Source: Bettongia penicillata ogilbyi
Lineage: Eukaryota; Chordata; Mammalia; Diprotodontia; Potoroidae
NCBI GenBank assembly: GCA_023548195.1
Contig: JAJHZJ010000008.1
Location: 1,205,999-1,269,998 of the forward strand
Length of the DNA: 64,000 nt
Direction of reading: 5' to 3'
Below are positions 1 to 10,899 of the stretch, piece by piece. The position numbers were made by a program, and so were the translations under genes. Under the pieces are notes generated by a model. It made no database searches and had not been told where the DNA came from. It saw only the letters and a list, made by a program, of their open reading frames with translations. Every line of letters starts with the position of its first letter. Position 1 is the first letter of the stretch.

Positions 1-273
1 ACTTAAAGAAATTAATTTAGCCTCTTCACTGGAAAAGCACACACTGAAGCTAAATACTTTGGCTATCTAATGAGAAGTCAGAACTTACTGGAAAAAACCC
101 TGATGGTGGGAAATATTGAAGGCAAAAGGAATGCAGAGCATGAGATGAATAGATAGTATCAGGGGAACAACAAACATGAACTTGGACTTTGAGAGACAGT
201 GGAGAATAGAAGGGGTTGGCAAGCTACGCTATGTTCCATGGGCTCACAAAGAATCGGACATGACTGAACAAAT
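1..273 (+). mobile_element. RTE/BovB-like LINE, 3' end (cut by window edge)
   Basis: The plus strand reads a decayed C-terminus of an RTE-type ORF2: LEKTLMVGNIEGKR, then an acidic/basic stretch and a tail around GSQRIGHD. This is the signature end of BovB/RTE1 proteins. The DNA ends with the usual RTE 3' phrase at about 240-270 (tcacaaagaatcggacatga). In-frame stops show it is dead. The 5' part lies outside the window. Marsupials are known to carry RTE/BovB LINEs. Confidence 0.8.
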
Positions 274-299
274 GTTTTAGTATATTATTCTGGGAGATA

Positions 300-540
300 T
301 GGAGATGAGGAAAATGGAAAGGGGAGAGATTTGAAGCAGGAAGGACAATTAAGAGGAAACTGACATAGTCCATGTGAGAGATGACCATCACTAGAGAGAT
401 AGTCCTATTCCTATGGTGAAAGAGATATTAAGAATGTGGAACTGAGAAGATTTGACAACTGATTGTATGTGTAGGACAAGAGAGAATGAACAGTCAAGGG
501 TAGTTTTAAGGCTAAGAACTGGGGTGACTGGAAGGGTAGT
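300..540 (+). repeat. Family X interspersed repeat, 3'-part fragment
   Basis: The text around 440-530 (gatttgacaactgattg, then a 'gtcaaggg...ggtgactgg' block) matches a long mammal-type interspersed repeat that I recognise but cannot name. Other pieces of the same family occur at 2200-2700, 21115-21375 and 24790-25235. Confidence 0.45.
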
Positions 541-544
541 CAGG

Positions 545-745
545 CAAATAACATTTATTGTGTCTAATATATGACAAGAATTGTATTAAGAGTAACAGAT
601 ACTAAAAAAGGCAAAAATGAAAACAAAAAAGCCAATAAAAGTCCCTGCGTTCAAGGAACTCATAGTCTGGTGGTGGTTCACTCTACAGAAATAAGTGAGT
701 TAGGACAGATGGGAGTGGAGGATAATGAATTAGGTTTTGTAAGTG
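545..745 (+). repeat. Family X, 5'-part fragment
   Basis: It begins with a 'caaataacatttattgtg' phrase and continues with 'ccctgcgttcaaggaactca', the same order as the better copies at 42745-42890 and 5455-5580. The 76-codon open frame at 571-801 lies in this repeat and looks non-coding. Confidence 0.4.
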
Positions 746-784
746 TCAATTTCAAAACACTTACAGCCTATCTACTTAGAGCTG

Positions 785-905
785 ATAGGGAACTCATATA
801 GCATTTGGTCCAGTTTCCTTAGGTAAGAGAGAGAAGGTTAAGCCCCAAGGAAGTAACTTGTTCAAGATCACAAATTGCTTTTTAATCTAGCTTTGGGTTT
901 ATGTT
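785..905 (-). mobile_element. MIR/CORE-type SINE fragment
   Basis: The plus strand shows the antisense CORE order: 'tggtccagtttcctta', then a purine block, then 'taacttgttcaagatcacaaa'. Highly diverged. Confidence 0.5.
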
Positions 906-934
906 ATATACAGCATTTACTCTATAAATTGATG

Positions 935-1105
935 CAGCTGAATGATCAAAGAAGTCAGGAGTTCGAGATTCTCTTTCTGTCCTATCTCTAATTATCTGTG
1001 TGCCTTTGGCTAATTTATTTTAACCTCTTTGGGCATTAAATTCCTCATTGGCAAAATGAAAGGGTTGGATTCCATGGTATTGAAGGGTCTATTTGAATTC
1101 ACAAA
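935..1105 (+). mobile_element. MIR/CORE-type SINE
   Basis: Sense order is visible: 'gaagtcaggagttcgagat' (B-box region), 'gtgcctttggctaattta', 'aacctctttgggc', 'cctcattggcaaaatgaaa', then 'gggttggattccatgg'. Confidence 0.6.
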
Positions 1106-1109
1106 TTCT

Positions 1110-2195
1110 ATACAACTTTTTTATTAGCAAATATGTGTGTGTGTTTGACTTTCTTTAGTAAAATGAATTTTCCAATTATTTGTTCAGAATACAGATGTGT
1201 CCTGAATTAAGGGGATCCAATCTCTGAAAAGTTAGGACCCTAGACTTCCCAGGGATTAGGCAATTCACTGATATTGAGTCAGGTATTTAGGGACAGCTGG
1301 TTGTAAATTATCTTTATTTCTTTCACATCTTTCTTCCTCATTTTATTTTCTCAAGGAAAATTGGTTTGGATGAGAATATTTTGACACATAGTGTATGGGA
1401 TATATAATTGCTTTGAAGTTGAACAAGAAAATAATGACACTGTTTAGAGTAAGTTCAAATTGTCTCTCCATGGTGCTAGGTGCTAAACAGGGTGAAGTAA
1501 TGTGACTAGCTCAATGTCTAATGTATTATTCAAATGGGGAGTCAGACTTTCAGGTAGCAGGGAGAAGAAAGTTCTGTAGCTGCATTCAAGTTCTTTACTT
1601 ACTATTCTTGGTAAAGTATTCATTTTCCCAAAGAGAATAAGATAAGAAATTCTTTATACTAATATATATATATAGATATTATATGTATATAGATATGTGT
1701 GTATATGTATGCAAGTATGTGTGTGTGTGTATTCTGAATGGAAAGGAATGAGTAGATCCATTTATTCTATGAATGAGTAGGCTAATTTATTACTAGTTTA
1801 CATTTAAACGCATTAGCACTTAATCAGCTTTGACTTATATATCTCTGTATCTAGTATATACCATTTTGTTTTGAACCAAAGGAAGTCTTTAAAAATGATG
1901 TCTACATCCAGTGGCTAAAAAAAAGGTGAAATATCCAACATAATTCAGTTGTTTCATCAACACTTGAGCATATCTCTAAAACAGATGACAAATACTTAAT
2001 ACCTCCTGAAGGATTTGAATTTGTATTGGTCAGCCCTCTGGTATTAGCTTTCTTGAAACTCAGACTGTCTTCAGATGATCCATCTCCAGGTCCCACATCA
2101 AAGACTTTTTATTTTGATTGGATCTTCATGTTTCATTGAAATGACCTTTGGGAGCCCAGTGTCACCTTTGCACAATAATAAGGTACTGGCATAAT
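1110..2195. other. Unassigned AT-rich DNA
   Basis: No coding potential or clear mobile element. The only structured part is a (TA)n/(TG)n tract at 1660-1732. The 64-codon minus frame at 1902-2096 has no recognisable motif. Confidence 0.5.
1660..1732. repeat. (TA)n/(TATG)n/(TG)n microsatellite
   Basis: Imperfect alternating pyrimidine-purine tract that changes from TA to TG along its length. Confidence 0.9.
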
Positions 2196-2199
2196 GATA

Positions 2200-2700
2200 C
2201 TTTATAACCAGTTGATAAAGGAAACATGTATTATCTACTATGCAACACCAAACAATGTGTTAGGTCTTAGGAACATAAAGATAAAAGCAAAATAATCCCT
2301 GTCCTCAAGAAAAGACATTTGCATTTTAATATGGAAGGCAACATGTATATCTAAACAAATACGTATATTTAGATAGAGAGATAGATGGATGGATGGATAG
2401 ATAGATGCAAAGCATAATAACCCTGGGGTAGAAGGCAGATGGAGCTGGGTAAATCAAAAATAGTTTGTATGTGGAAGGAAATACATAAACTAAGGTTTGG
2501 AGTTCACAGTTCCAAGAGACAGAGGTAGAAAGAGGGAACAGTCTAGTCATGGAGGTCAGCCAGTACAAAAGCCTGGAGATGGAAAATGAAGTGTTGTGCA
2601 TGAAAAACAGCAATAGGCATATATGGATTATCTCTAGAGGAATAATACTTAAGAAGACTGGAAAGGTAGGAACATCCCTGAGTGACAAACAGAGGTGAGA
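2200..2700 (+). repeat. Family X, 5' and middle parts
   Basis: 5' part at 2220-2345 ('caacaccaaacaatgtgtta', 'ccctgtcctcaag'). Middle part at 2480-2680 ('gtcagccagtacaaaagcc', 'agaagactggaaaggtagga'). A (GATA/GGAT)n tract at 2372-2406 sits between them. The 120-codon minus frame here is antisense to this repeat and is not a gene. Confidence 0.5.
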
Positions 2701-2704
2701 TATG

Positions 2705-3320
2705 GATCAATCAACACTTATAAAATATACCCAAATTATTCACTAATAGCTGAACAGTAGTGAGTTTTTTATGAGGGGAGAAGAGGAAACAAAACTTTTA
2801 CAATATTTGCTCAAGCTAGAAAGTTGTTTGATGCTGAAAAATACTAGTTAATGACCCTGTTCTGTTTAGCTTTAAAGTTATACCAAATCAGTGAGAATTC
2901 TCAATATTATATATTAGCAGTGTAAGGTAATGTATATAGATCATATAGATTGTCCATTTGACTAACTTCTTTCAGGAGGTGTGAAGAAAAATAAAATGCA
3001 CATAAATTGCATATCAATAAGATAGAGCTCTTCTTGAAATAAATATCAGGACTGAAGTGTGATTTTTTTATTATAATTTAGGGGAAAACTTGGCTCTATG
3101 GAAAAATATCTCTGAAAATAGTTGGGGAAAAAGTAATTTGATATGTAACTGCATTACACACTAAATTTTCAATGTTTTTGGAACCTGTCATGTATATTCT
3201 AATCAAGTTATAGTGAATTATGTACTGATAGATATTTGATAATGTAAATATCTTCCTTTGGAAGAAAAAGAATCATGAAATCAAAAAGAAATATAATGAA
3301 ACATGTCATAAACAACAGCT
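2705..3320. other. Unassigned AT-rich DNA
   Basis: No repeat signature or coding potential recognised. Confidence 0.4.
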
Positions 3321-3324
3321 AATA

Positions 3325-3560
3325 TTTAAATAGTATTTAAGATTTACAAACTTTTGTTGTAATTGCATGTAACTTACATGTAATTTATCTCATTTAATCC
3401 TCACTGTTCTGTGATGGAGACATTATCATTATTTCCATTTTACAGATGAAAAACCTGACACTGACTTACTATAGGTCACGTAGAAAGTGTTAGATGTTGT
3501 ATTCAAACATGGGTCTTCCGGACTCCAAATCTGTTATTCTATCCACTATTCCACCTGCTT
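3325..3560 (-). mobile_element. MIR-type SINE
   Basis: Antisense CORE-SINE text on the plus strand: 'atttatctcatttaatcctc', 'catttccattttacagatga', a degraded 'gtcac' block, then 'tattctatccactattcca' at the tRNA end. Confidence 0.7.
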
Positions 3561-3574
3561 ACCTGAGATGTAAT

Positions 3575-3735
3575 GCAAAGAATATGGGCTCCATAGGTAA
3601 AGAACCAGGGTTCTGTCCTGGTTCTGCCACTATTTGACTTGGAAAGGTCAATTAATCTCGATTTTCTTATCTACAAAATGAAGTAGTTAGAATAGATGAT
3701 CTCAGTTCTCTTCTAGCTCTCCTGACCCTCTGATC
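3575..3735 (+). mobile_element. MIR-type SINE
   Basis: Sense order: 'ggttctgccactatttgact', 'gaaaggtcaattaatctcg', 'ttatctacaaaatgaagt', 'agatgatctcagttctcttc'. It lies tail-to-head against the preceding minus copy. Confidence 0.65.
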
Positions 3736-3954
3736 ACTTTAGATATCTGTTATATCTTTGGCATTTTCATATACGTTTTGCTAAGAAATAAAGTGATATT
3801 GTTACATTATAAACTTGTAAATCTACCACCGTGCTTTCTCCTGTTTGTAGGCACCACTTATAATTGCCCCTAGAACTAAACAAATAGAGAGGAAGAGCCA
3901 TAGATATTAAATATTTGTCCATATACAATTATCATTCTGTTCATGTACTAAACA

Positions 3955-4775
3955 ACTTTGTTACATGCCAGCTGATCTGCATTGGCCACAGTGAAGTTAC
4001 CCTAATAACAAGTTTTCATTGTGGCAACAACCATCACTGGCATTCAGTCACAGTACCCACTCATCACTGCCAAGTCTAAGAAGACAAAACGGGTCTGTGT
4101 TCTATACTCATGGAACCATACTGTCTAACAATATTTTGGATCTGAAAGAGAAACAGAGTCTTGAAACAAAGGGACTGGACAATTAAGTTTGGACAAATTT
4201 AGAAAGATGTTGAACAGTTAATTATCTTTGAATGGCTAATATTACTGTATCAGATTTCTAATTGTTCTCTTTTACATACCTCAATAGAAAACATGTCATC
4301 TTTTGTTTTTTTAATTCAACCTTTGTTACCGAGGTGAAAACTGGATCGTTATATTTAATTGGCTACCTGCGGTTCATTAGTGGCAGCATCATTAAATAAT
4401 ACTAGAGCATTTGTAGCAGCTAATCTTACCAGCACTTAGCATTCACGTTGACCTCGTTAAAGGTAACAGAGGTCAGGCTATAGTTCATCCGAGTCACTCA
4501 TTCACCAAGGAGATTGGCATAGCAAAGTAATCTCTGCGTGTCACTTTCCATTAATCACACTACTTTCCTTTTCATGAAATGCCAGCAGATAATTGTAGCT
4601 AAATGTGATTCGCAACACTCTATGCTGTGGTTGAAGGACCAGAAATAGGCAAACAGATAAAAACATTGTTTAGCTTGCAGGCAGCAAGTGTTTGCTATTC
4701 AGAGGTACATCATGCATAAACATTGATTTAGCCATGAGCTGACACTTATAAAGCTTTTGCTGTTTCCAAAAAGCC
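3955..4775. other. Candidate conserved non-coding block
   Basis: Over 800 bases with no repeat signature, no low complexity and balanced base composition, unlike its AT-rich neighbours. The core is about 4290-4770. No frame is open for long, so it is not an exon. It resembles developmental enhancer-type elements by eye only; no alignment was possible. Confidence 0.4.
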
Positions 4776-4779
4776 CTGT

Positions 4780-5335
4780 GGTCAGGCTAAGTAATAGCCA
4801 GGGGCAAGTGGTTTTACCTGTATGGCAAGGTTACGTTCTATTTCAGTTGTCTCATCTGGGGGAAAAAAATCAGTTTCCTTAATATGTGTATGCTGCTACA
4901 AGATTGCCATAGGTTAGAACAAAGTATATGAAATGAAACACCTGCATTTACAGTAGAAAACTTGTTCCAGGCAGTTTGTTGATTTTGAGTAAATATTTCA
5001 TTAAGTCCAAGCTTACACACATAATTTGGGAACTAAGAAATCATCTGAATCGATGTACTTTTCAAGTTCAATTTATTAAAGTAATAAAAATACACAGCAT
5101 TTAAATAAAAACTTGGTTCCTCCCACCCACCCTCAATGAGATTTTCTAATTTTTAAACATTCAAAATGAATTGTAGAGTCTGTCTTTGAGGCAACTAGAA
5201 ATCTACATGATCAGCTATTATACTACAGTCAAGACTGTTAAGGCCATAGGAAAGATATATGCATTCATAGAAGCATCTTTCATTTGTAGCAAGCTCAGAT
5301 TAAAGGAAACGTGGATTTTCCTTCAGAGGGACAAA
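4780..5335. other. Unassigned DNA
   Basis: No gene or recognisable repeat. The 60-codon minus frame at 4838-5020 has no motif. Confidence 0.4.
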
Positions 5336-5339
5336 GTTA

Positions 5340-5450
5340 ACACACATAGAATGGAAGCTCTTTGAGGGTAGGAACTATCTGACTTTTGTCTATCCCCTGT
5401 GCTTAGTACAGTATCTTCTTAATAATGCTTACTTGCTGACTTGTTTGCTT
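5340..5450 (+). mobile_element. L2 LINE 3' end
   Basis: Shows the L2 tail order: 'tggaagctctttgagggtag', 'ctatcccctgtgcttagtac', then a 'cttactt...gatca' end. Confidence 0.75.
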
Positions 5451-5454
5451 GATC

Positions 5455-5580
5455 ATTCTTTCTACAAATGTATTCAACTCAATTAAACATGTATTAAGTA
5501 CCCTACTGTGTGCAATGCTTAGTATTAGACTATGCAGGTAAAAGGACAAAAGTGAAACTATTTCCACCTTCCTCTGGTAT
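5455..5580 (+). repeat. Family X, 5'-part fragment
   Basis: 'catgtattaagtaccctact', 'gtgcaatgcttagtatt' and 'acaaaagtgaaactatttcc' follow the family order. It directly abuts the L2 tail. Confidence 0.45.
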
Positions 5581-5582
5581 AA

Positions 5583-5722
5583 GAGTATAGTATAGCATTG
5601 TATACTATTAATATGAGTACAGTATACTACAGCATATAGTATACTTATAGAATATATACTTATACTTAAGATATAGTGTATACTCTAAGAAAAGTATATT
5701 ATAGAATACAGTATGAGTAGTA
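5583..5722. repeat. Degenerate TATAC/GTATA palindromic tract
   Basis: About 140 bases built from repeated GTATA, TATAC and AGTATA units in both orientations. It is rich in short inverted repeats but is not a simple dinucleotide run. Confidence 0.8.
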
Positions 5723-5724
5723 CA

Positions 5725-6805
5725 GCTTGTAGAATTATCTCTGGACCTGTCCATGGTCTTATGCGTGGATTAAAAGAACAGGATTTCTAATAATCCTGAA
5801 TTAGAATACAAGATACATGTGATACTTTAGATAGACTTGCTGACAGCCTTGGTCCTATATTTCTTCAAGGTTCATATCTCCAAACCATTGTATATCATAC
5901 TTCATTCAGTTCAATTTCTTTTAGCTCCAGAAATGATGAACTAATGATAATTTGCATGGCTAACCTTGCTTGATATCTAAACAGCTTAGCAAAATTAAAG
6001 AATTCACCATTTAAAATGTCTGATCATTGCTAACAGGACTTCAAAACACATTTCCTTTTTTTCCTTAAAGGCAGAAGAATTGTTGCAAAACAAAGGAATC
6101 CATAGATATAGCATATGATTTTCTTATCTGGAATTAGGTGAGAATCATCATACTCAGAAGATTAAAGCCTTTTGTGAAAATAAGAACAAAGGGAATGAGC
6201 AATGATGACACATATATATATATACATATGTATCCTTCCTCCAATGTTAAATTTTAGTTAGGTTTTTTCTGTTTAAGAAATATTTTATTTTTAAATATTT
6301 AACACAATTAAAATGAGTGGGCTTTTTTAACAAGCTAAATGATCCAGGATAAATTTTAATCAACACTGATTTCATAATTCATGTTATAAATACTTTACAA
6401 TTCTTTGTAAGTACTGACTTTGAAATGAGTATCTGCTAAGATGACACACATTTCTCATTAGTATGCATGGAGAAAGGTTTTTTCAATAGTTCAATAGGTC
6501 TGCCTTTCAAGTCAGAGTTCCATTCCCCTATTATGGTCACTTCTACAACCTACTTGAGTCATTACTACTGCCAAGACATGAAAAGAAACAAACCTATCTT
6601 GTCCCTTTAATGACTAGTATCTGCCTTAAATAGAAAATAAATTAACAGTCTTTAGACACTGTATAAAATTTCCAGTTGTTTTTCCATATATTAAAGGTTC
6701 TCCATTGATATTAATGCCAGTAGGTAAATATCAAATGATTAACATGATCACTTCGAGTGGATTGTTGAAGTCTACTTTTGGAGTACATTCTGTTTCTCTA
6801 CAAAA
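5725..6805. other. Unassigned AT-rich DNA
   Basis: No gene or clear mobile element; a short TA run lies near 6212-6230. Confidence 0.4.
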
Positions 6806-6809
6806 AGGC

Positions 6810-6935
6810 ATGGGGATTTCACATGAGCTAGTGAATAATGTGCTGGGCTTGGAGTGAGCAAGTCTTAAATTCAAATCCCATTTCTAAAACTTTAGCTGTA
6901 GCCTAACCTCTCTAAGGCTCACTTTTTCATTAATT
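6810..6935 (+). mobile_element. MIR/CORE-type SINE, 5' half
   Basis: 'gctgggcttggagtgagcaa', 'aattcaaatcccatttc' (B-box), 'cctaacctctctaaggctc'. Confidence 0.55.
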
Positions 6936-6939
6936 TATT

Positions 6940-7874
6940 ACTTTAGTACATGCACATTCACATGCTGGCCATGAATCCTGAGCTTCTATATACTGCAATT
7001 AGAAGCTGTTGTTTGACAACTCTTTTCTAAAAGATTTTAAGTTGGACAAAGAAATAGTTACAGAATTGATGCTCAGCTGTGAATAGCACAGTCTTTGTTA
7101 GAAAGTGTGGGAATCAGTCTGTCTATACTTTTTAATATTCCCTATTTATGGCATACAACACACCTCAAAGAAAACTCTGATCTCAACACACAAATGAAGA
7201 CAGTTTCTGGATCTAATAGCAAAGGAGTGTATATATTATGACCATGCCTAACATCTCTCACTCCCACTGTAGGAATTCTCAGTTTTAATTAAGGAAACAT
7301 TGTTAATTGCTGCATTTCTCTATGTATGATGTTTAATGGTAGTTGTTTATAAATGAAAACAGTGTTACTAAACATTGAGATTCTCTGTGCCTTATTTTTA
7401 TCATGTGAAATTGTGGTGTTCCTAACATCGCTTATTGAAATAGTGTCTACTTGGCTAAATTCTTCCACACTTCTCTGGTTTCAAAAATAGTAGGTGTTAT
7501 TCCCATTCTGGGAGGATGAGATTGAAGCAGAGTGGAATGAATAACTTTTACATAACTACGTTTAATCATAGAGTATTAACAACCCATTGGAAAGCATTGT
7601 TCCACAAACATTTGTCTCCTTTATTGAAAGAGTATGAGAATTAAATAATTATATGTGTAATGAATGGTGGATTAAAAGACTCGAAAGAACGCTTAAAAAA
7701 GTGTTATCTTTGTAAGTGCTACACACTAATATTAACTAAGAAGAATACAGATTCCCTGGCCTAGTTTATTCAATAGCCCTAGATATCTTAAGTCTTGGGA
7801 AGAAATGAATGATAAAATGAATAAGTTCACATTTCTGACTTAATTTTCTCCCTGTCTTAATAATGTCATCTTAA

Positions 7875-7875
<1 letters not shown>
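6940..7875. other. Unassigned DNA
   Basis: No gene or clear repeat recognised. Confidence 0.4.

Positions 7876-7878
<3 letters not shown>

Positions 7879-7962
<84 letters not shown>
7879..7962. repeat. (CT)24(GT)18 compound microsatellite
   Basis: A perfect polypyrimidine CT run passes directly into a perfect GT run. Such tracts can form H-DNA (CT) and Z-DNA (GT) and are usually length-polymorphic. Confidence 0.97.
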
Positions 7963-7964
<2 letters not shown>

Positions 7965-9475
7965 AGGGGATTCTTTCATTTGCTGCCATTTCATCTAACT
8001 ACTGATCTTCTGAGTCCAAATGCTGTCAAGCTTAGCTATCAGTGAATTTACCATCTTTCTTGTCCTGGTGGCTTCCAGATAAGAATGTTCAATGGTTTTT
8101 GCTTCTTCATCTCTCTCAAGTTAGAATCTGATTGAAGAGACAGATTGCATGGCAAGCCACTGCATTTTCCAGTAGATATACTAGAAAATAGTTTACAATC
8201 TTATGAACCAGTTACTAAATTATAGGAGCAAAATCTTGAAGTTTTTCTATTTTCTGTCTCTTTTTGGCACAAGACAAAATAACTTGGAAAAACTAATAGA
8301 AATGAACATGATCCATATTACTATAATAGATATTAATCTATTAATAGTTAAAATTAAGTGTACTTATGGGTTCATGTTCATTGTGGTTGATTTCATTTGT
8401 ACGAAATTATTTCCTATTGTATTGATATGACTTTCCCCTCCATACTGATTTGGAAATTGCAGTGATCCAGAGGTCTTTAATGTATACAAATGAGTAGAAA
8501 TAAAGACATTCTTTGGAGGGATCTAGAGAACTTTTAAAGTATTTGACATGATATTGGCTAAACATTAAATGGAGAGTTCTTTGGAAATTTGTTCAACCCC
8601 TTCTGGCCACATTTGTCTCATCTGTAATAGTTTAGGGGATAGAATACATGATCTCTCAGGTTCTTTGGAGGTCTGTAATTCTATAGATATGTGAATCCTC
8701 AAACTGTGACCTCTTTCTTCTTTCAGCATTATATAATATATAATACAAAATTCAGTGTATGTGTGTAATTTGACTTGAATAATGTAATGGTGATAGGACT
8801 TATTATATAACTTAAGAATGAATTCTGGATCTTTGTTTTAGACACTCTTGATTATGTTACATATTGAGACCATCACGTTTAGCAATTGACAGCTCAGTCT
8901 CAGAGAGATCTGTTTCAGTACATCAGTGCTGTCAAAACTCCAAATAGAAATGGGAGCCACTAAACCATACGTAAGGATCTCTGAGTGATCAGTATTGACT
9001 ACTGATGTATATACTTCGTGATTCTGACCTTGAAGTATGGAAAGGAATATCAAAATCAATTATGATTCTCAATATACTTATGAGTTTCCATCATAGTCCT
9101 ATGCTGGTGGTTCATCCAAGGCTGACAGATTTATTGCAGATATTTGTATGTTTTGGCAAGCCTTTATTTGCTTGTTTGCTTGTTTGATTTTACAGATCCA
9201 GCCATGGGTTATACATTTCTAGGACATGTTCCAACTTAACTACACACACATACACACACACACAGGAACATTTTTAGAAAGTTAGCTATAAGATGATGAC
9301 TTTTTTTCATCATGGCAACTCGTGAAACTAGGTGTGAAAGGTACTAATTTATGAAAGGGTAAGGACCAACATCAAGACAGTGAGTATCCAGCAGATGAAA
9401 CCGATATTTTGAAAAACTGAAGTAAGTTTCTAAAAGAGAGAATTTTGAAATATTTACTAAAGTTTCTAAAAAATA
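7965..9475. other. Mostly unassigned DNA
   Basis: A possible plus-strand SINE tail lies at 8575-8690 and a short (CA)n at 9241-9265. Three 60-75-codon frames here lack any motif. Confidence 0.4.
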
Positions 9476-9479
9476 GCTA

Positions 9480-9720
9480 AGAAGATACACAATTGGTAGA
9501 ACACTGGATGTAGAGTTAGAACAAGCCGAGTTTAAATTTGACCCTGAGCAAGTCGCTAACTTCTATTTGCCTCAGTTTCCTCTTCTGTATAATTAGAGTA
9601 CTAATAGCACCTAGGTCACAAAGTTATTGTTAGGAATAAATAAGATTTCATTTGTAAAATACCTTTCAAGTCTTAAAGTGCTATGTAAGTTACATTATTA
9701 TTAGTTATTAAATAACATTT
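9480..9720 (+). mobile_element. MIR/MAR1-type SINE, near full length
   Basis: Full sense order: 'tgatagtt'-like tRNA start region, 'gagtttaaatttgaccctga', 'tgcctcagtttcctcttct', 'caaagttattgttaggaat', and an end at 'aagtgctatgtaagttac' plus ATT repeats. Confidence 0.8.
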
Positions 9721-9724
9721 TCTC

Positions 9725-10335
9725 AAAAGAAAAAATGAGAAATCTATTCAAGATTTATTTTCATGCTATTTAGAAATTAAGATAAAACAAAGGCAACAAA
9801 ATTCATTAGCCAGATTCTATGCTGATTATTATTTATTTTTCTTAGAAGTGAAATGAGTGATCAATATCAATCTGGATAATAATTTTCATAATTATTAATA
9901 ATAGCAATGATAGTAACACCTAGACTAATAAATAAATCTAATTTTTATGTCTTCTCTCTCCAAGACATAAAGTCTTTATTGATACTAATTCATTTATTCT
10001 CCCCAAATCTTGGATACATAAGAAAAAAGAGAACTTTTATTTTCTCCACCTTGCAAATGTAAAAAGAGAGTGTAATGATTTGTTTAAAATCTGGAAGCAA
10101 ATAAGTAGAGGTAGAAAAAAAATAAAATCCTTTGCCTTATAAAATAAGCTGTAATAAACAATCTTTAAATCTATTTAATTGGATTCCTTTCATTACATAC
10201 TATGTCAGCACAACATTCTAATAATTCTTCATCATATGTGATACACATTATTGATAGGAACAGAGGGTCCTTTGTAACTTAATGATCACTGTCTGTAATC
10301 ATAATACATTATTATTTTAAATTAAATAGAATAAG
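9725..10335. other. Unassigned AT-rich DNA
   Basis: No gene or clear repeat recognised. Confidence 0.4.
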
Positions 10336-10339
10336 AAGA

Positions 10340-10890
10340 CAATTCAGTGAGTGTTTCTCTTGGATCCATCCTCTCTGCTCTATTCAGCTCATAATTGCCA
10401 GAGTTCCAGCCCTCATCACCTCTTATGGGAATGATTGCAATAGACTTCTCTTTGGTCTCCCTACCTCCAGTTTCTCACCTCTCTGATGTATATACCAAAA
10501 GGCTGTCAAACTGTTATTCCTGAAGAGAGGTCTGACCCTATACTCCCCTGATTTAAAAGATTCAAAGGATCTCCATTGCCTTTAGGGTAAAATAACTGCT
10601 TTACTTGATCTTTATAGTTTTTTTTACAATATGGTTTCCACCATTCTTTGCAGGATTATTGTTCATTTCTACCTTTCACACTCTATATTCCGACCAAACT
10701 GCCCTACTACTCTGGTTATTCAATTCTTGTCTACTCTTGTTATTTTTTGTTAACTGTTAAAATAGATACAGAATTTCTAATGTGTTAACAGTCTGTTTTG
10801 TTTTCAACCTATCCTAAATTTCCTCAGAACTGTTCTATAATTGTCTTTCCCAATAATAGGTATTTAATAAGTGCTTGATGACCGGTGCAT
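10340..10890 (+). mobile_element. L2 LINE, 3' portion
   Basis: Old L2 text in order: 'ggtctccctacctccagttt', 'ctgattt-aaaagattcaaaggatctcc' region, 'cattgcctttagggtaaaat', 'ttacaatatggtttcca', then the tail 'tatttaataagtgcttgatg'. Confidence 0.75.
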
Positions 10891-10899
10891 TGTTTACAT

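Noticed and set aside
2326..2688. 120-codon minus-strand frame
   Set aside because: Antisense to a family X repeat with a GATA tract; composition is that of a chance frame.
7879..7962. Microsatellites as CRISPR-like arrays or telomere-like repeats
   Set aside because: There are no spaced direct repeats with unique spacers; the units are simple di-, tri- and tetranucleotides in a mammalian setting.
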